From positions 1-8,221 of the forward strand of contig DGUV01000025.1 of the NCBI GenBank assembly GCA_002395775.1: DNA of 8,221 nucleotides, read 5' to 3'. Each line of letters opens with the position of its first letter. The stretch's first letter is position 1. The notes beneath the pieces were generated by a model. The model was not told where the DNA came from. It did not search any database and saw only the letters and a program-made list of their open reading frames with translations. Positions 1 through 6,594 of this stretch are shown here, piece by piece. The position numbers were made by a program, and so were the translations under genes. This stretch comes from Prevotellaceae bacterium UBA4301 (GTDB lineage Bacteria; Bacteroidota; Bacteroidia; Bacteroidales; Bacteroidaceae).

Positions 1-379
1 TCACCACCACGATGGGCTTCAGCCCAATCTCCAGTGCCTTGCGCAGCACAAAGCGGGTCTGTGGCATAGGACCTTCGAAAGCATCGACCAGAAGGAGGCA
101 ACCGTCGGCCATATTCAGCACACGTTCCACCTCACCACCGAAATCGGAGTGACCCGGAGTGTCGATGATGTTGATCTTCGTGCCTTTGTAGTTGATGGAA
201 ACATTCTTGGAAAGGATGGTGATGCCGCGCTCGCGTTCCAGTTCGTTGTTGTCGAGCATCAGTTCGCCTGTCTGTTGGTTGTCGCGGAAGAGGTTGCCCT
301 CCATGAGCATCTTATCGACCAGCGTTGTCTTACCGTGGTCAACGTGTGCAATAATGGCAATATTACGTATGTCCTGCAT
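1..379 (-). CDS. typA: Ribosome-associated GTPase TypA/BipA, N-terminal part (runs off the window)
   Basis: This is the first 126 codons of the translational GTPase TypA/BipA, a ribosome-binding elongation-factor-like GTPase linked in other bacteria to stress growth and ribosome assembly. The start is the ATG at 379-377, giving MQDIRNIAIIAHVDHGKTTL. The G1/P-loop AHVDHGKT is at residues 11-18, the switch I motif RGITI at 51-55, the G3 motif DTPGH at 73-77, and the strand leading to the G4 NKxD motif (LKPIVVV) is at the cut edge. The segment RDNQQTGELMLDNNELERE, just before RGITI, is characteristic of TypA rather than EF-G or LepA. A Bacteroides-type -7 box lies about 23 bp before the start. 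It is divergent from the next gene and looks intact as far as visible. The family call is from recognition of the sequence and is secure. Confidence 0.95.
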   Translation of the reverse strand, partial: MQDIRNIAIIAHVDHGKTTLVDKMLMEGNLFRDNQQTGELMLDNNELERERGITILSKNVSINYKGTKINIIDTPGHSDFGGEVERVLNMADGCLLLVDAFEGPMPQTRFVLRKALEIGLKPIVVV

Positions 380-401
380 CGGTGTCTCTTAAATTTGGCG
401 A

Positions 402-409
402 CAAAGGTA
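402..409 (-). promoter_or_regulatory. Bacteroides-type -7 promoter box for typA
   Basis: On the minus strand this reads TACCTTTG, a full match to the TAnnTTTG -7 consensus of the primary sigma factor in Bacteroidota. It ends 22 bp before the typA start codon, leaving a very short leader. No clear TTTG -33 box is seen at the expected distance; that stretch is only AT-rich. Confidence 0.6.
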
Positions 410-451
410 CAATAATTAATTAAAAATTAAAAGAGAAAAATTAAAAATTCC

Positions 452-459
452 TATCTTTG
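452..459 (+). promoter_or_regulatory. Bacteroides-type -7 promoter box for the EEP-GH20 gene
   Basis: TATCTTTG is a full match to TAnnTTTG and lies 27 bp before the ATG at 487. Upstream is A/T-rich sequence without a clear -33 TTTG. A small inverted repeat (AGGG at 461-464, CCCT at 471-474) lies at about the expected transcription start. The box is divergent from, and about 45 bp away from, the typA box. Confidence 0.6.
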
Positions 460-486
460 TAGGGCAATAACCCTAATACTTACGCC

Positions 487-2970
487 ATGAGAAGACTTTC
501 CCTGCTCATCGTCGGCCTCATCATGGGGCTGGGAATCGCGGCCCAGACGCTGAAGGTTGGCAGCTACAACATCCGCTACCAGAATCAGGAGGACAGCCTG
601 AGGGGCAATGGTTGGAGGAGTCGGTGCCAGTCGATATGCAACCAGATATGGTGGGAGAATCCCGACATCTTCGGGACGCAGGAAGTGCTGCACCCGCAGT
701 TGCTCGACCTGGAACACGGACTGGGCGGCTATCGATGGATTGGCGTCGGTCGCGACGACGGCAAGCAGAAGGGCGAGTATGCTGCCATCTTCTACAATCC
801 CCATCGTGTGGAACTCATCGACGACGGACACTTCTGGCTCAACGAGACGCCCGACCGCCCCGTCCTGGGATGGGATGCGGCTTGCGTGCGCATCTGCACC
901 TGGGGACGCTTCCGCGACTTGCAGTCGGGACGTGAGTTCTACTTCCTGAACCTCCACATGGACCACGTGGGCGCCCGGGCTCGCAGAGAGTCGGCAAGGT
1001 TGGTCATGCAACGCATTACGGAGAAGACCGACGGCGGACGAAGGCTGGCCGTGCTCACGGGCGACTTCAATGTGTCGCAGAACGACGAACTCTACACACT
1101 CTTCACGCAGTCTGGCGTGCTGAAGGACTGCTTCGCTTGTGCCGAACGCCGATGGGCCGAGAATGGAACCTATAACGCTTTCAAACCCGCAGGATTCACC
1201 TCGGAACGTATCGACCACATCTTCGTCACCCCCGCCACACGGGTCGAGGCCTATGCCGTGCGCACCGACAGCCGCTGGCAGGCAGCCCCCGGAGGAGACA
1301 TGCGCCAGCGCGTCATCTCCGACCACTACCCCATCTTCGCCCGCATCAGTTTCGATGCCTGTCGGCAGGCTCCCCCTGCTACAAATCCCGACGAGGCATG
1401 GTCGGAGGGGGAGGCCGTTGCCAAGTATAGCATCATACCGCTGCCCAGCGTGTTGCAGACCGACACAGCCCACGCCTTCCTCCTTCTGCCGGGCATGGCC
1501 ATCGCCTATGATGCCAAGAACCCCGAAGCCGAACGCACGGCCCGATTCCTGCAGCAGTGGGTGGAGGAGACCGCTGCCATCCGCCTCCAGCTGGCCCCCG
1601 ACGACAAGCGGGCTGCCATACGCCTGTCCACCGGCTTGGAGGGCGAGGAGGAAGCCTACGCCCTGACCGTCGGCAAGAAGGGCATCGACATTCGGGCCGC
1701 ACAGCCTGTGGGACTCTTCCGCGCAGCCCAGACCTTGCGCAAGGCCTTGCCCACGGGCCGCTGGCGCCAAGTCAGCCTGCCATACGTCCGCATACAGGAT
1801 GCCCCGCGCTTTGCCTACCGCGGCGTGCTGCTCGACTGCGGACGCCACTTCTTCTCCGTAGAGGTCATCAAGCAGTTTCTCGACGTGATGGCCCTGCACG
1901 GCTGCAACCAGTTCCACTGGCACCTGACCGAGGACCAAGGCTGGCGCTTCGAGGTGAAAGCCCTACCCCGACTGGCCCGGGAAGGCAGCGTGCGCGAGAA
2001 GACAGTCATCGGGCCAAGCAACATGCGCATCTACGACAACATCCCCCATGGCGGCTACTACACGCAGGATGATTGCCGCGAAATCGTGCGCTATGCGGCC
2101 GAGCGCTACATCAACGTCATCCCCGAGATAGACATGCCCGGCCACATGATGGGCGCCCTCCACGTCCTTCCCCATCTGGGATGCACGGGAGGCCCCTACC
2201 CCGTTGCTCCGCACTGGGGCGTCATGCGCGACGTGCTTTGCGGAGGCAATCCCGAGACACTGGAATTCCTGAAGACGGCCTTTGGCGAGTTGTGCGACGT
2301 GTTCCCCTCGAAGTTCATTCACATCGGAGGCGACGAATGCCCCAAGGACCGTTGGCGCAAGTGTCCCAAGTGCCAGCAGAAGATTCGGGAACTCGGACTG
2401 AAGGAGGAAGACGGCCGCAGCCCCGAGGACCAGTTGCAGACCTACCTCAACCACGAGATTGAACAATTCCTGGCTTCGCGCGGGCGCAGCCTCATCGGAT
2501 GGGACGAAATCCTGGCGGGCGGCCTCACGGAGAATGCCATCGTCATGTCGTGGCGAGGGACGAAAGGGGGCATCAAAGCCGCCAAGCAGAAGCATCGCTT
2601 CATCATGTCGCCCAATGTCTATGCCTACATCGACCATCCCCAGCTCAAGGACTACAGCCGACAGCCTCGCACCACGGACAGTTATCAGGTGTCGTGCAGC
2701 AAGATGTATTCCTTCGAACCAGTTGTGCCTGAGGAGTTGACCGAGGACGAACAGAATTGCATCTTGGGCGTACAGGCCAACCTGTGGACCGAGCAAGTGG
2801 CCTACCCCGAGCACTTGTTCTATCAGCTCCTGCCCCGCCTGGCTGCCATGAGCGAGGTGCAATGGTGCCGTCCCGAGCAGAAGGACTTCGAGGGGTTCAA
2901 GGCTCGCCTGCCCCAGCTTGAGAAAATCTACGACAAGCTCGGTGTGCAGTATTGCAGGCAGGTGGAATAA
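487..2970 (+). CDS. Exported two-domain protein: EEP-family phosphoesterase fused to GH20 beta-N-acetylhexosaminidase
   Basis: The 827-residue protein joins two enzymes. Residues 1-19 form a signal peptide (MRRLSLLIVGLIMGLGIAA) with no lipobox Cys, so it is probably periplasmic or secreted. Residues 21-289 are an endonuclease/exonuclease/phosphatase domain with its metal and catalytic residues present: SYNIR (N28), TQE (E66), HMDH (157-160), GDFN (192-195), RIDHIF (D243, H244) and SDHYP (D279, H280). After a linker of about 20 residues comes a GH20 N-terminal domain (about 311-437) and a GH20 barrel (about 441-795). The barrel contains RGVLLDCGRHFF (445-456), FHWHLTEDQGWR (476-487), the catalytic HIGGDE with D616-E617, SWRG (688-691) and ANLWTE (764-769). 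GH20 enzymes remove terminal beta-linked GlcNAc or GalNAc by substrate-assisted catalysis. The EEP substrate cannot be read from sequence; it could be a phosphomonoester, phosphodiester or nucleic acid. The ATG at 487 fits the -7 box and signal peptide. Domain calls are firm; the joint role is inference. Confidence 0.92.
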   Translation: MRRLSLLIVGLIMGLGIAAQTLKVGSYNIRYQNQEDSLRGNGWRSRCQSICNQIWWENPDIFGTQEVLHPQLLDLEHGLGGYRWIGVGRDDGKQKGEYAAIFYNPHRVELIDDGHFWLNETPDRPVLGWDAACVRICTWGRFRDLQSGREFYFLNLHMDHVGARARRESARLVMQRITEKTDGGRRLAVLTGDFNVSQNDELYTLFTQSGVLKDCFACAERRWAENGTYNAFKPAGFTSERIDHIFVTPATRVEAYAVRTDSRWQAAPGGDMRQRVISDHYPIFARISFDACRQAPPATNPDEAWSEGEAVAKYSIIPLPSVLQTDTAHAFLLLPGMAIAYDAKNPEAERTARFLQQWVEETAAIRLQLAPDDKRAAIRLSTGLEGEEEAYALTVGKKGIDIRAAQPVGLFRAAQTLRKALPTGRWRQVSLPYVRIQDAPRFAYRGVLLDCGRHFFSVEVIKQFLDVMALHGCNQFHWHLTEDQGWRFEVKALPRLAREGSVREKTVIGPSNMRIYDNIPHGGYYTQDDCREIVRYAAERYINVIPEIDMPGHMMGALHVLPHLGCTGGPYPVAPHWGVMRDVLCGGNPETLEFLKTAFGELCDVFPSKFIHIGGDECPKDRWRKCPKCQQKIRELGLKEEDGRSPEDQLQTYLNHEIEQFLASRGRSLIGWDEILAGGLTENAIVMSWRGTKGGIKAAKQKHRFIMSPNVYAYIDHPQLKDYSRQPRTTDSYQVSCSKMYSFEPVVPEELTEDEQNCILGVQANLWTEQVAYPEHLFYQLLPRLAAMSEVQWCRPEQKDFEGFKARLPQLEKIYDKLGVQYCRQVE

Positions 2971-2998
2971 GGACTCTCCCCCGTCCCTGCCCTCCGTC

Positions 2999-3087
2999 GC
3001 GAGTGGGTGACTCGCTCCCCTTTGTGGGGCCGAATCCACATTCAGTGGATTCTCTAAAGACCCCAGTCGCCCTCCTAGCGAGGGGAG
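2999..3087. repeat. Cluster of short palindromes in the EEP-GH20/esterase spacer
   Basis: Three small inverted repeats follow one another. GCGAGT (2999-3004) pairs with ACTCGC (3010-3015). GAATCCAC (3032-3039) pairs perfectly with GTGGATTC (3045-3052). CCCTC (3070-3074) pairs with GAGGG (3080-3084). The 8-bp pair is the strongest stem but has no T-run after it, so it is a poor classical terminator, though RNA processing or termination is possible. The last part resembles the repeat at 3827-3860 in the next spacer. I see no gene in this 166-bp gap. Confidence 0.55.
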
Positions 3088-3102
3088 AAGAATGGGGAAT
3101 GG

Positions 3103-3123
3103 TCAATGTTCAATGTTCAATAT
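3103..3123 (+). repeat. 7-bp tandem repeat (TCAATGT, TCAATGT, TCAATAT)
   Basis: Three tandem 7-bp units, two identical and one with a single change, lie 13 bp before the esterase start codon. They are part of the AT-rich leader that replaces a Shine-Dalgarno sequence here. A change in copy number would alter promoter or leader spacing, but that is not shown. Confidence 0.6.
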
Positions 3124-3136
3124 AAAATAACCAATT

Positions 3137-3823
3137 ATGAAAAGAATCATTTTATCAGTTATTGCCACGATGGCAATCGTATTCAGTGCCCAGGCAGCAG
3201 GAGACGACTGGGCAAACTTCAAGCGTTATGCAAGTGCTAACATCGAAGTAAAGGCATTGCCACAGAGTCAGCGCAAGGTGGTGTTCATGGGTAACAGCAT
3301 CACCGACAACTGGGCCAGTCGTCACGGAGATTGGTTCAAAGAGAACGGCTACATCGGTCGTGGCATCAGCGGACAGACCACCTACCAAATGGTGCTTCGC
3401 TTCTATGAGGACGTGGTGAACCTTCACCCCAAGGCTGTTGTCATCAACGGCGGCACGAACGACATTGCCCAGAACAATCACCCCTATGTCGAGGACCGCA
3501 CGTTCCAGAACATCGTCACCATGGCTCAGATTGCAAAGGCCAACGGCATCAAGGTCATCCTCACCTCCATCACCCCTTGCGACCACTACACCTGGCGCCC
3601 GGAAATCAAGGATGTGATTGCGAAGATCAAGAGTCTGAACGCCCGCATCAAGGAGTATGCCAAGAAGAACAAGTTCCAGTATGTCGATTACTGGACGGAA
3701 ATGGCCAACGAACAGGGTGCTATGCGCGACGGCATCTCCGAAGAGGGTTGTCACCCCAACGCAGCCGGTTATGCCATCATGGGTCCACTGGTGCAGAAGG
3801 CTATTAAGAAAGTAGTGAAGTAA
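3137..3823 (+). CDS. Exported SGNH/GDSL-family esterase (probable carbohydrate esterase)
   Basis: The 228-residue protein has a signal peptide at 1-20 (cleavage likely after SAQA) and one SGNH hydrolase domain at about 45-225. Block I is GNSIT (52-56) with nucleophile S54 in place of GDS. Block II is GRGISGQT (74-81) with G79 as the likely oxyanion residue. Block III is GGTND (105-109) with N108. Block V ends in GCHPNAAGY with catalytic H206. The usual Asp three residues before the His (DxxH) is Glu here (E203), because the segment reads EEGCH; D198 is a possible substitute. Secreted relatives in gut Bacteroidota often remove acetyl groups from glycans, and the flanking GH20 and GH97 genes fit that role. 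The substrate is not determinable. The gene is 166 bp after the EEP-GH20 gene, and no TAnnTTTG box is seen before it, so read-through is possible. Confidence 0.88.
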   Translation: MKRIILSVIATMAIVFSAQAAGDDWANFKRYASANIEVKALPQSQRKVVFMGNSITDNWASRHGDWFKENGYIGRGISGQTTYQMVLRFYEDVVNLHPKAVVINGGTNDIAQNNHPYVEDRTFQNIVTMAQIAKANGIKVILTSITPCDHYTWRPEIKDVIAKIKSLNARIKEYAKKNKFQYVDYWTEMANEQGAMRDGISEEGCHPNAAGYAIMGPLVQKAIKKVVK

Positions 3824-3826
3824 AAG

Positions 3827-3860
3827 AGACCCCTACCTAACTGCCCCGAGGGGAGGAATA
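3827..3860. repeat. GC-rich intergenic repeat copy (CCCC-GA-GGGG) between esterase and GH97 genes
   Basis: The spacer contains GAGACCCCTACC, then CTGCCCCGAGGGGAGG with the palindrome CCCC (3844-3847) and GGGG (3850-3853). The order AGACCCC, a pyrimidine-rich stretch, then GAGGGGAG-AA also occurs at 3058-3090 in the previous spacer, so both look like diverged copies of one dispersed intergenic element. It might act as a weak RNA hairpin between the two genes. Confidence 0.45.
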
Positions 3861-3895
3861 CAAATGAGAACAAGCAATCGTTAAATTGTAAAATC

Positions 3896-5839
3896 ATGAA
3901 CCGTTTTGCACTGATAGTTTTAACTATCCTCACAACCTGTCTATCGCCCATTAGCGCGAAGGACACCAAGATTACGTCGCCCGACGGCAAACTCGTCGTC
4001 ACACTCTCCACAGGCAAGGGACAACTGGCCTGGACTGTACAACGCCAAGGTAAAACCGTCTATCATGAGGACGGAATATCGCTCACCATAGGCAACCAGA
4101 AGCTCGACGACAAAGCTGCACCCAAAAGCATCAAGCAGCACAAGGTCAGTCAGACCTTCAAGCCCGTGGTACCCTTGAAGTTCTCCACCATTCAGGACGA
4201 CTTCACCGAGGCCACCATCGACTACGGCACACACAAAATCCTTCTGCGCGTCATGAACAACGCCGTTGCCCACCGCTTTGTCACCCACCTCAAGGGCGAA
4301 GTGGAGGTGAAGGACGAGACCTTCGCCATCCATCCCGTCGAAGGCTTCACTGCCCACATCCAGGCGTGCCACTCCTTCAACACCTCGCACGAGGAAGCCT
4401 ATCAGCACAAGAGCCTCGGCGAATGGAAGCGCGACGCCCTTCTCGTCACCTCCCCCGCACTTCTCTCTGCCGCCGACGACACCCAACTGCTCATCGGCGA
4501 GAGCGACCTCGACGACTATCCCCACCTCTTCCTCACCTGCAAGGACGGAATCACCACGGCCTTCCCCAAGTACCCCATCGAATGGGAACCCCGTGGCGAC
4601 CGCAGCGAGGCCATCATCAAGGAGGCCGACTACATTGCCAAGACCCAGGGCACACGCGCCTTCCCCTGGCGCTTCGTGGTGGTCACCGATTCCAAGGGCA
4701 TCATCGAGCAGACCGTCCCCGCACAGCTGGCTCGCCGTAGCGCCCTCACCGACACGGACTGGATCAAGCCCGGCAAGTTCTCATGGGAATGGTGGAACGG
4801 CGCAGCCCCCTACGGGCCCGACGTCGATTTCAAGGCAGGTTGCAACTATGAGACCTACTGCTACTTTGCCGACTTCGCCGCCCGATACGGCATCGAGTAC
4901 ATCCTCTTGGACGAAGGCTGGGCAAAATCCACTCGCGACCCCTTCACCGGCAACGACGACCTGCGCCTGCCCGACCTCGTCAGGTATTGCAACGCCAAGG
5001 GCGTCAAGATAGTCCTCTGGCTCCCTTGGCTCACCGCCCTCAACCACCTCGACACCCTCTTCAAGACCTATGCCGAATGGGGCATCCCCGCCGTGAAGAT
5101 TGACTTCATGGACCATGCCGACCAGTGGATGGTGAACTTCTACAAGCGCGTGACTGCCGAAGCCGCCAAGTACCACATCATCATCGACTGGCACGGAGCC
5201 TTCACTCCTGCAGGCCTCGAATACGAATATCCCAACCTCGTCAGCTACGAAGGCGTGCGCGGACTCGAGCAGATGGGCGGTTGCCGACCCGAGAACACCA
5301 CCTACATCCCCTTCATCCGCAACGCCGTGGGCGCAGCCGACTTCACTCCCGGCGGCATGAACAACATGCAACCCGAACGCTATCGTGCCGACCGTCCCAA
5401 TTCCGGCGCCATGGGCACCCGCGCCTTCCAGATGGCCCTCTACGTTGTGCTGGAGAGCGGCGTGCAGATGTTGGCCGACAACCCCACACGCTACTATCAG
5501 AACGAGGACTGCACGCGCTTCATCGCCTCCGTACCCACCACCTGGGACGAGACACGCTGTCTGGCTGCCGACGCAGGTAAATACGTCATCGTGGCCAAGC
5601 GCAAGGGTCAGAAGTGGTTCATTGGTGGAATCTGCAATGGCGAACAAGACGAGCGCACCTTCCAACTGCCGCTCAACTTCCTCCCCGCAGGCACTCACCA
5701 CCTCACCGCCTTCAAGGACGGTGTGAACGCCAACTATCAGGCTATGCACTACAACCGTGTGGAGCAAGACGTAACGTCACAGACCACCATCGAAGTCCGC
5801 ATGGCAAAGAACGGCGGATGGGCAGCAGTGATTGAATAA
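3896..5839 (+). CDS. Exported GH97 family glycosidase, retaining (alpha-galactosidase-like) type
   Basis: The 647-residue protein is a full-length GH97 enzyme: signal peptide at 1-21 (SPISA, then KD), N-terminal beta-sandwich at about 24-280, barrel at about 285-545, C-terminal beta domain at about 550-645. GH97 contains inverting SusB-type alpha-glucosidases and retaining enzymes such as alpha-galactosidases. Here VKIDFMDH places D403 where the retaining branch has its nucleophile. From memory of the published BT1871 numbering (D415 and E470, 55 apart), D403 and E458 show the same 55-residue spacing. E452 and E458 match the six-residue spacing of SusB E526 and E532. The position of the SusB base E508 is G434 here (WHGAF), as expected for a retaining enzyme. 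E202 (GESDLDDYPHLF) is the likely further calcium ligand. Cys15 lacks a good lipobox (LTTC), so the protein is probably soluble. Alpha-galactosidase or beta-L-arabinopyranosidase activity is plausible; exact substrate unknown. Confidence 0.9.
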   Translation: MNRFALIVLTILTTCLSPISAKDTKITSPDGKLVVTLSTGKGQLAWTVQRQGKTVYHEDGISLTIGNQKLDDKAAPKSIKQHKVSQTFKPVVPLKFSTIQDDFTEATIDYGTHKILLRVMNNAVAHRFVTHLKGEVEVKDETFAIHPVEGFTAHIQACHSFNTSHEEAYQHKSLGEWKRDALLVTSPALLSAADDTQLLIGESDLDDYPHLFLTCKDGITTAFPKYPIEWEPRGDRSEAIIKEADYIAKTQGTRAFPWRFVVVTDSKGIIEQTVPAQLARRSALTDTDWIKPGKFSWEWWNGAAPYGPDVDFKAGCNYETYCYFADFAARYGIEYILLDEGWAKSTRDPFTGNDDLRLPDLVRYCNAKGVKIVLWLPWLTALNHLDTLFKTYAEWGIPAVKIDFMDHADQWMVNFYKRVTAEAAKYHIIIDWHGAFTPAGLEYEYPNLVSYEGVRGLEQMGGCRPENTTYIPFIRNAVGAADFTPGGMNNMQPERYRADRPNSGAMGTRAFQMALYVVLESGVQMLADNPTRYYQNEDCTRFIASVPTTWDETRCLAADAGKYVIVAKRKGQKWFIGGICNGEQDERTFQLPLNFLPAGTHHLTAFKDGVNANYQAMHYNRVEQDVTSQTTIEVRMAKNGGWAAVIE

Positions 5840-5860
5840 TCTATTCCCAATCAAAGAAAC

Positions 5861-5884
5861 GCCCGCAACCCATCGGCTGCGGGC
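5861..5884. terminator. Hairpin terminator between GH97 and the convergent minus-strand cluster
   Basis: GCCCGCA (5861-5867) pairs perfectly with TGCGGGC (5878-5884). The inner bases 5869-5870 and 5875-5876 can extend the stem around a four-base loop. On the plus strand only a short TTT follows at 5891. On the minus strand the stem is followed by GTTTCTTTG, which is more T-rich. It may therefore stop transcription from both sides. It lies 21 bp after the GH97 stop codon. Confidence 0.6.
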
Positions 5885-5891
5885 GCCCAAT

Positions 5892-5945
5892 TTCAAGAAG
5901 AAGGGCAAGCAGGAACTCTACGAAGTCATCGTAGCCATGTACTAA
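5892..5945 (+). pseudogene. Possible C-terminal remnant of a lost gene at the edge of the AT-rich region
   Basis: This stretch reads FKKKGKQELYEVIVAMY followed by TAA, with GC-rich codons like the genes to its left. The frame is open back to 5832, after a TGA at 5829-5831, but it has no usable start codon, and the hairpin sits inside the open part. I do not recognise the fragment. It could be the tail of a gene cut by the event that brought in the AT-rich DNA, or chance coding-like sequence. Composition changes to AT-rich immediately after its stop. Confidence 0.25.
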
Positions 5946-5969
5946 ACCTTTTCAACGTCATAACAACTT

Positions 5970-6260
5970 TTACTTGATTAAAACTTTCTTTGTTGTCCTC
6001 TTTACACGCTCTTGGCTTGGTATATACCTGCCATTTTTAATCACATCTTCTGAAAAACCTCTTTCTTTAAGCTCACTTTCAAATGATAACTCTTCCTCTA
6101 TTTTCTCAGCTTCATATTCTAAAAAGGCAGGAAAGTGTTTAGCATACTTCGACATTGGAGCTGCTCCAGAATAAAAGAACGGAACCAGTTGAAATCTGTC
6201 ACGAAACCTGAATCCCTTCATTACTGGAGCGTCTGAAAATATTATCGTTTTGGACAGCAT
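5970..6260 (-). CDS. Small protein repeating the N-terminal domain of the HEPN protein (truncated paralogue or stand-alone domain)
   Basis: The 96-residue protein starts at the ATG at 6260-6258, only 10 bp after the stop of the broken winged-helix gene, so it is the last gene of the minus-strand cluster. Residues 5-50 clearly match residues 7-51 of the 352-residue protein encoded at 6899-7957. Both share GFRFxDRFQ (16-24 here), a Pro three residues on, then A-x-HFP (40-44) and LEY (47-49), with one gap. The rest (51-96) is Glu-rich, then basic, ending KRTTKKVLIK, and has no counterpart there. No signal peptide or membrane segment is seen. Either it is a shortened duplicate that lost the HEPN part, or a separate small protein that uses the same binding surface, for example as a partner or antagonist of the larger one. 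I do not recognise the domain family. Confidence 0.72.
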   Translation of the reverse strand: MLSKTIIFSDAPVMKGFRFRDRFQLVPFFYSGAAPMSKYAKHFPAFLEYEAEKIEEELSFESELKERGFSEDVIKNGRYIPSQERVKRTTKKVLIK

Positions 6261-6270
6261 ACTTCATTAA

Positions 6271-6594
6271 TTAAAGTACAATCCACATTCCATCATTATC
6301 CTTGCCTTCACGCTTCAAAACATCAAGCTTCTGCAAAGCTGAAAGGTCACGTTCGATGGTGCGCTGGCTGGCTCACCGACAAAGTCTCCGACATTTGTTT
6401 GCCGGTGATTGTCGGAGACTCCTTGATGAGATTGAGGATTTTCTGCTGACGCTCAGTAAGTTTTGTCTCCGACATGTCTCCGTCATGGTCTCCGACATTC
6501 TGTGTGTCGGAACTTGCATAGATGAAGATTCTGATTGAATAGGAGTAGCACGCAGCCTCGAATAACCAGAACTAATATAAATGCCGCTATCCAT
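6271..6594 (-). pseudogene. Broken winged-helix DNA-binding protein gene with two frameshifts
   Basis: The start ATG (6594-6592) overlaps the end of the XRE gene by 8 bp, suggesting translational coupling. The first 40 codons (MDSGIYISSGYSRLRATP... MSETMTET) are in one frame. Near 6475-6476 one base is missing from a 12-base MSET-coding repeat unit, so the next 36 codons (MSETKLTERQQKILNLIK... LSVSQ) are in another frame. At 6364-6371 a duplicated CTGG (CCAG on the coding strand) shifts the frame back, and the last 30 codons give RTIERDLSALQKLDVLKREG... WIVL and a TAA at 6273-6271. The repaired product would be 106 residues, and the net indel is +3 bases. ITGKQMSETLSVSQRTIERDLSALQKL is a typical helix-turn-helix/winged-helix tail, like those ending AlbA_2/Schlafen-type ATPases and some Fic proteins in Bacteroidota. 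As read, the first frame stops early at 6373. Sequencing error at both places cannot be excluded. Confidence 0.7.
6384..6513. repeat. Cluster of GTCTCCGACA / TGTCGGAGAC repeats inside the broken winged-helix gene
   Basis: GTCTCCGACA occurs exactly at 6384-6393, 6465-6474 and 6488-6497, and with one change (GTCTCCGTCA) at 6476-6485. The reverse complement TGTCGGAGAC is at 6410-6419, and TGTCGGAAC is at 6505-6513. The copies at 6384 and 6410 form a perfect 10-bp inverted repeat with 16 bp between. On the coding strand each forward unit is ATGTCGGAGAC, encoding Met-Ser-Glu-Thr, so part of the cluster is a coding repeat. The inverted copies are not explained by that. Confidence 0.75.

Noticed and set aside
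451..1938. Long minus-strand open frame (495 codons) opposite the EEP-GH20 gene
   Set aside because: It lies antisense to a gene with clear catalytic motifs, its product resembles no family, and long antisense frames are expected in GC-rich coding DNA.
1963..3039. Minus-strand open frame (358 codons) opposite the GH20 domain
   Set aside because: Same reason: it is a reverse-frame shadow of conserved GH20 sequence with no recognisable domain.
3881..3890. TTAAATTGTA as a -7 promoter box for the GH97 gene
   Set aside because: It lacks one base of the TTTG element and lies only a few bases before the start codon, too close for a usual leader.
3932..3943. Lipoprotein signal at Cys15 of the GH97 protein
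   Set aside because: The residues before the Cys (LTT) do not fit the lipobox, and a standard cleavage site (ISA then KD) follows.
4781..5767. Minus-strand open frame (328 codons) opposite the GH97 gene
   Set aside because: The plus strand encodes a complete GH97 barrel here, and the reverse product is Val/Gly/His-rich shadow sequence.
6302..6538. Plus-strand 78-codon open frame
   Set aside because: It is antisense to the reconstructed winged-helix coding sequence and lacks any family signal.
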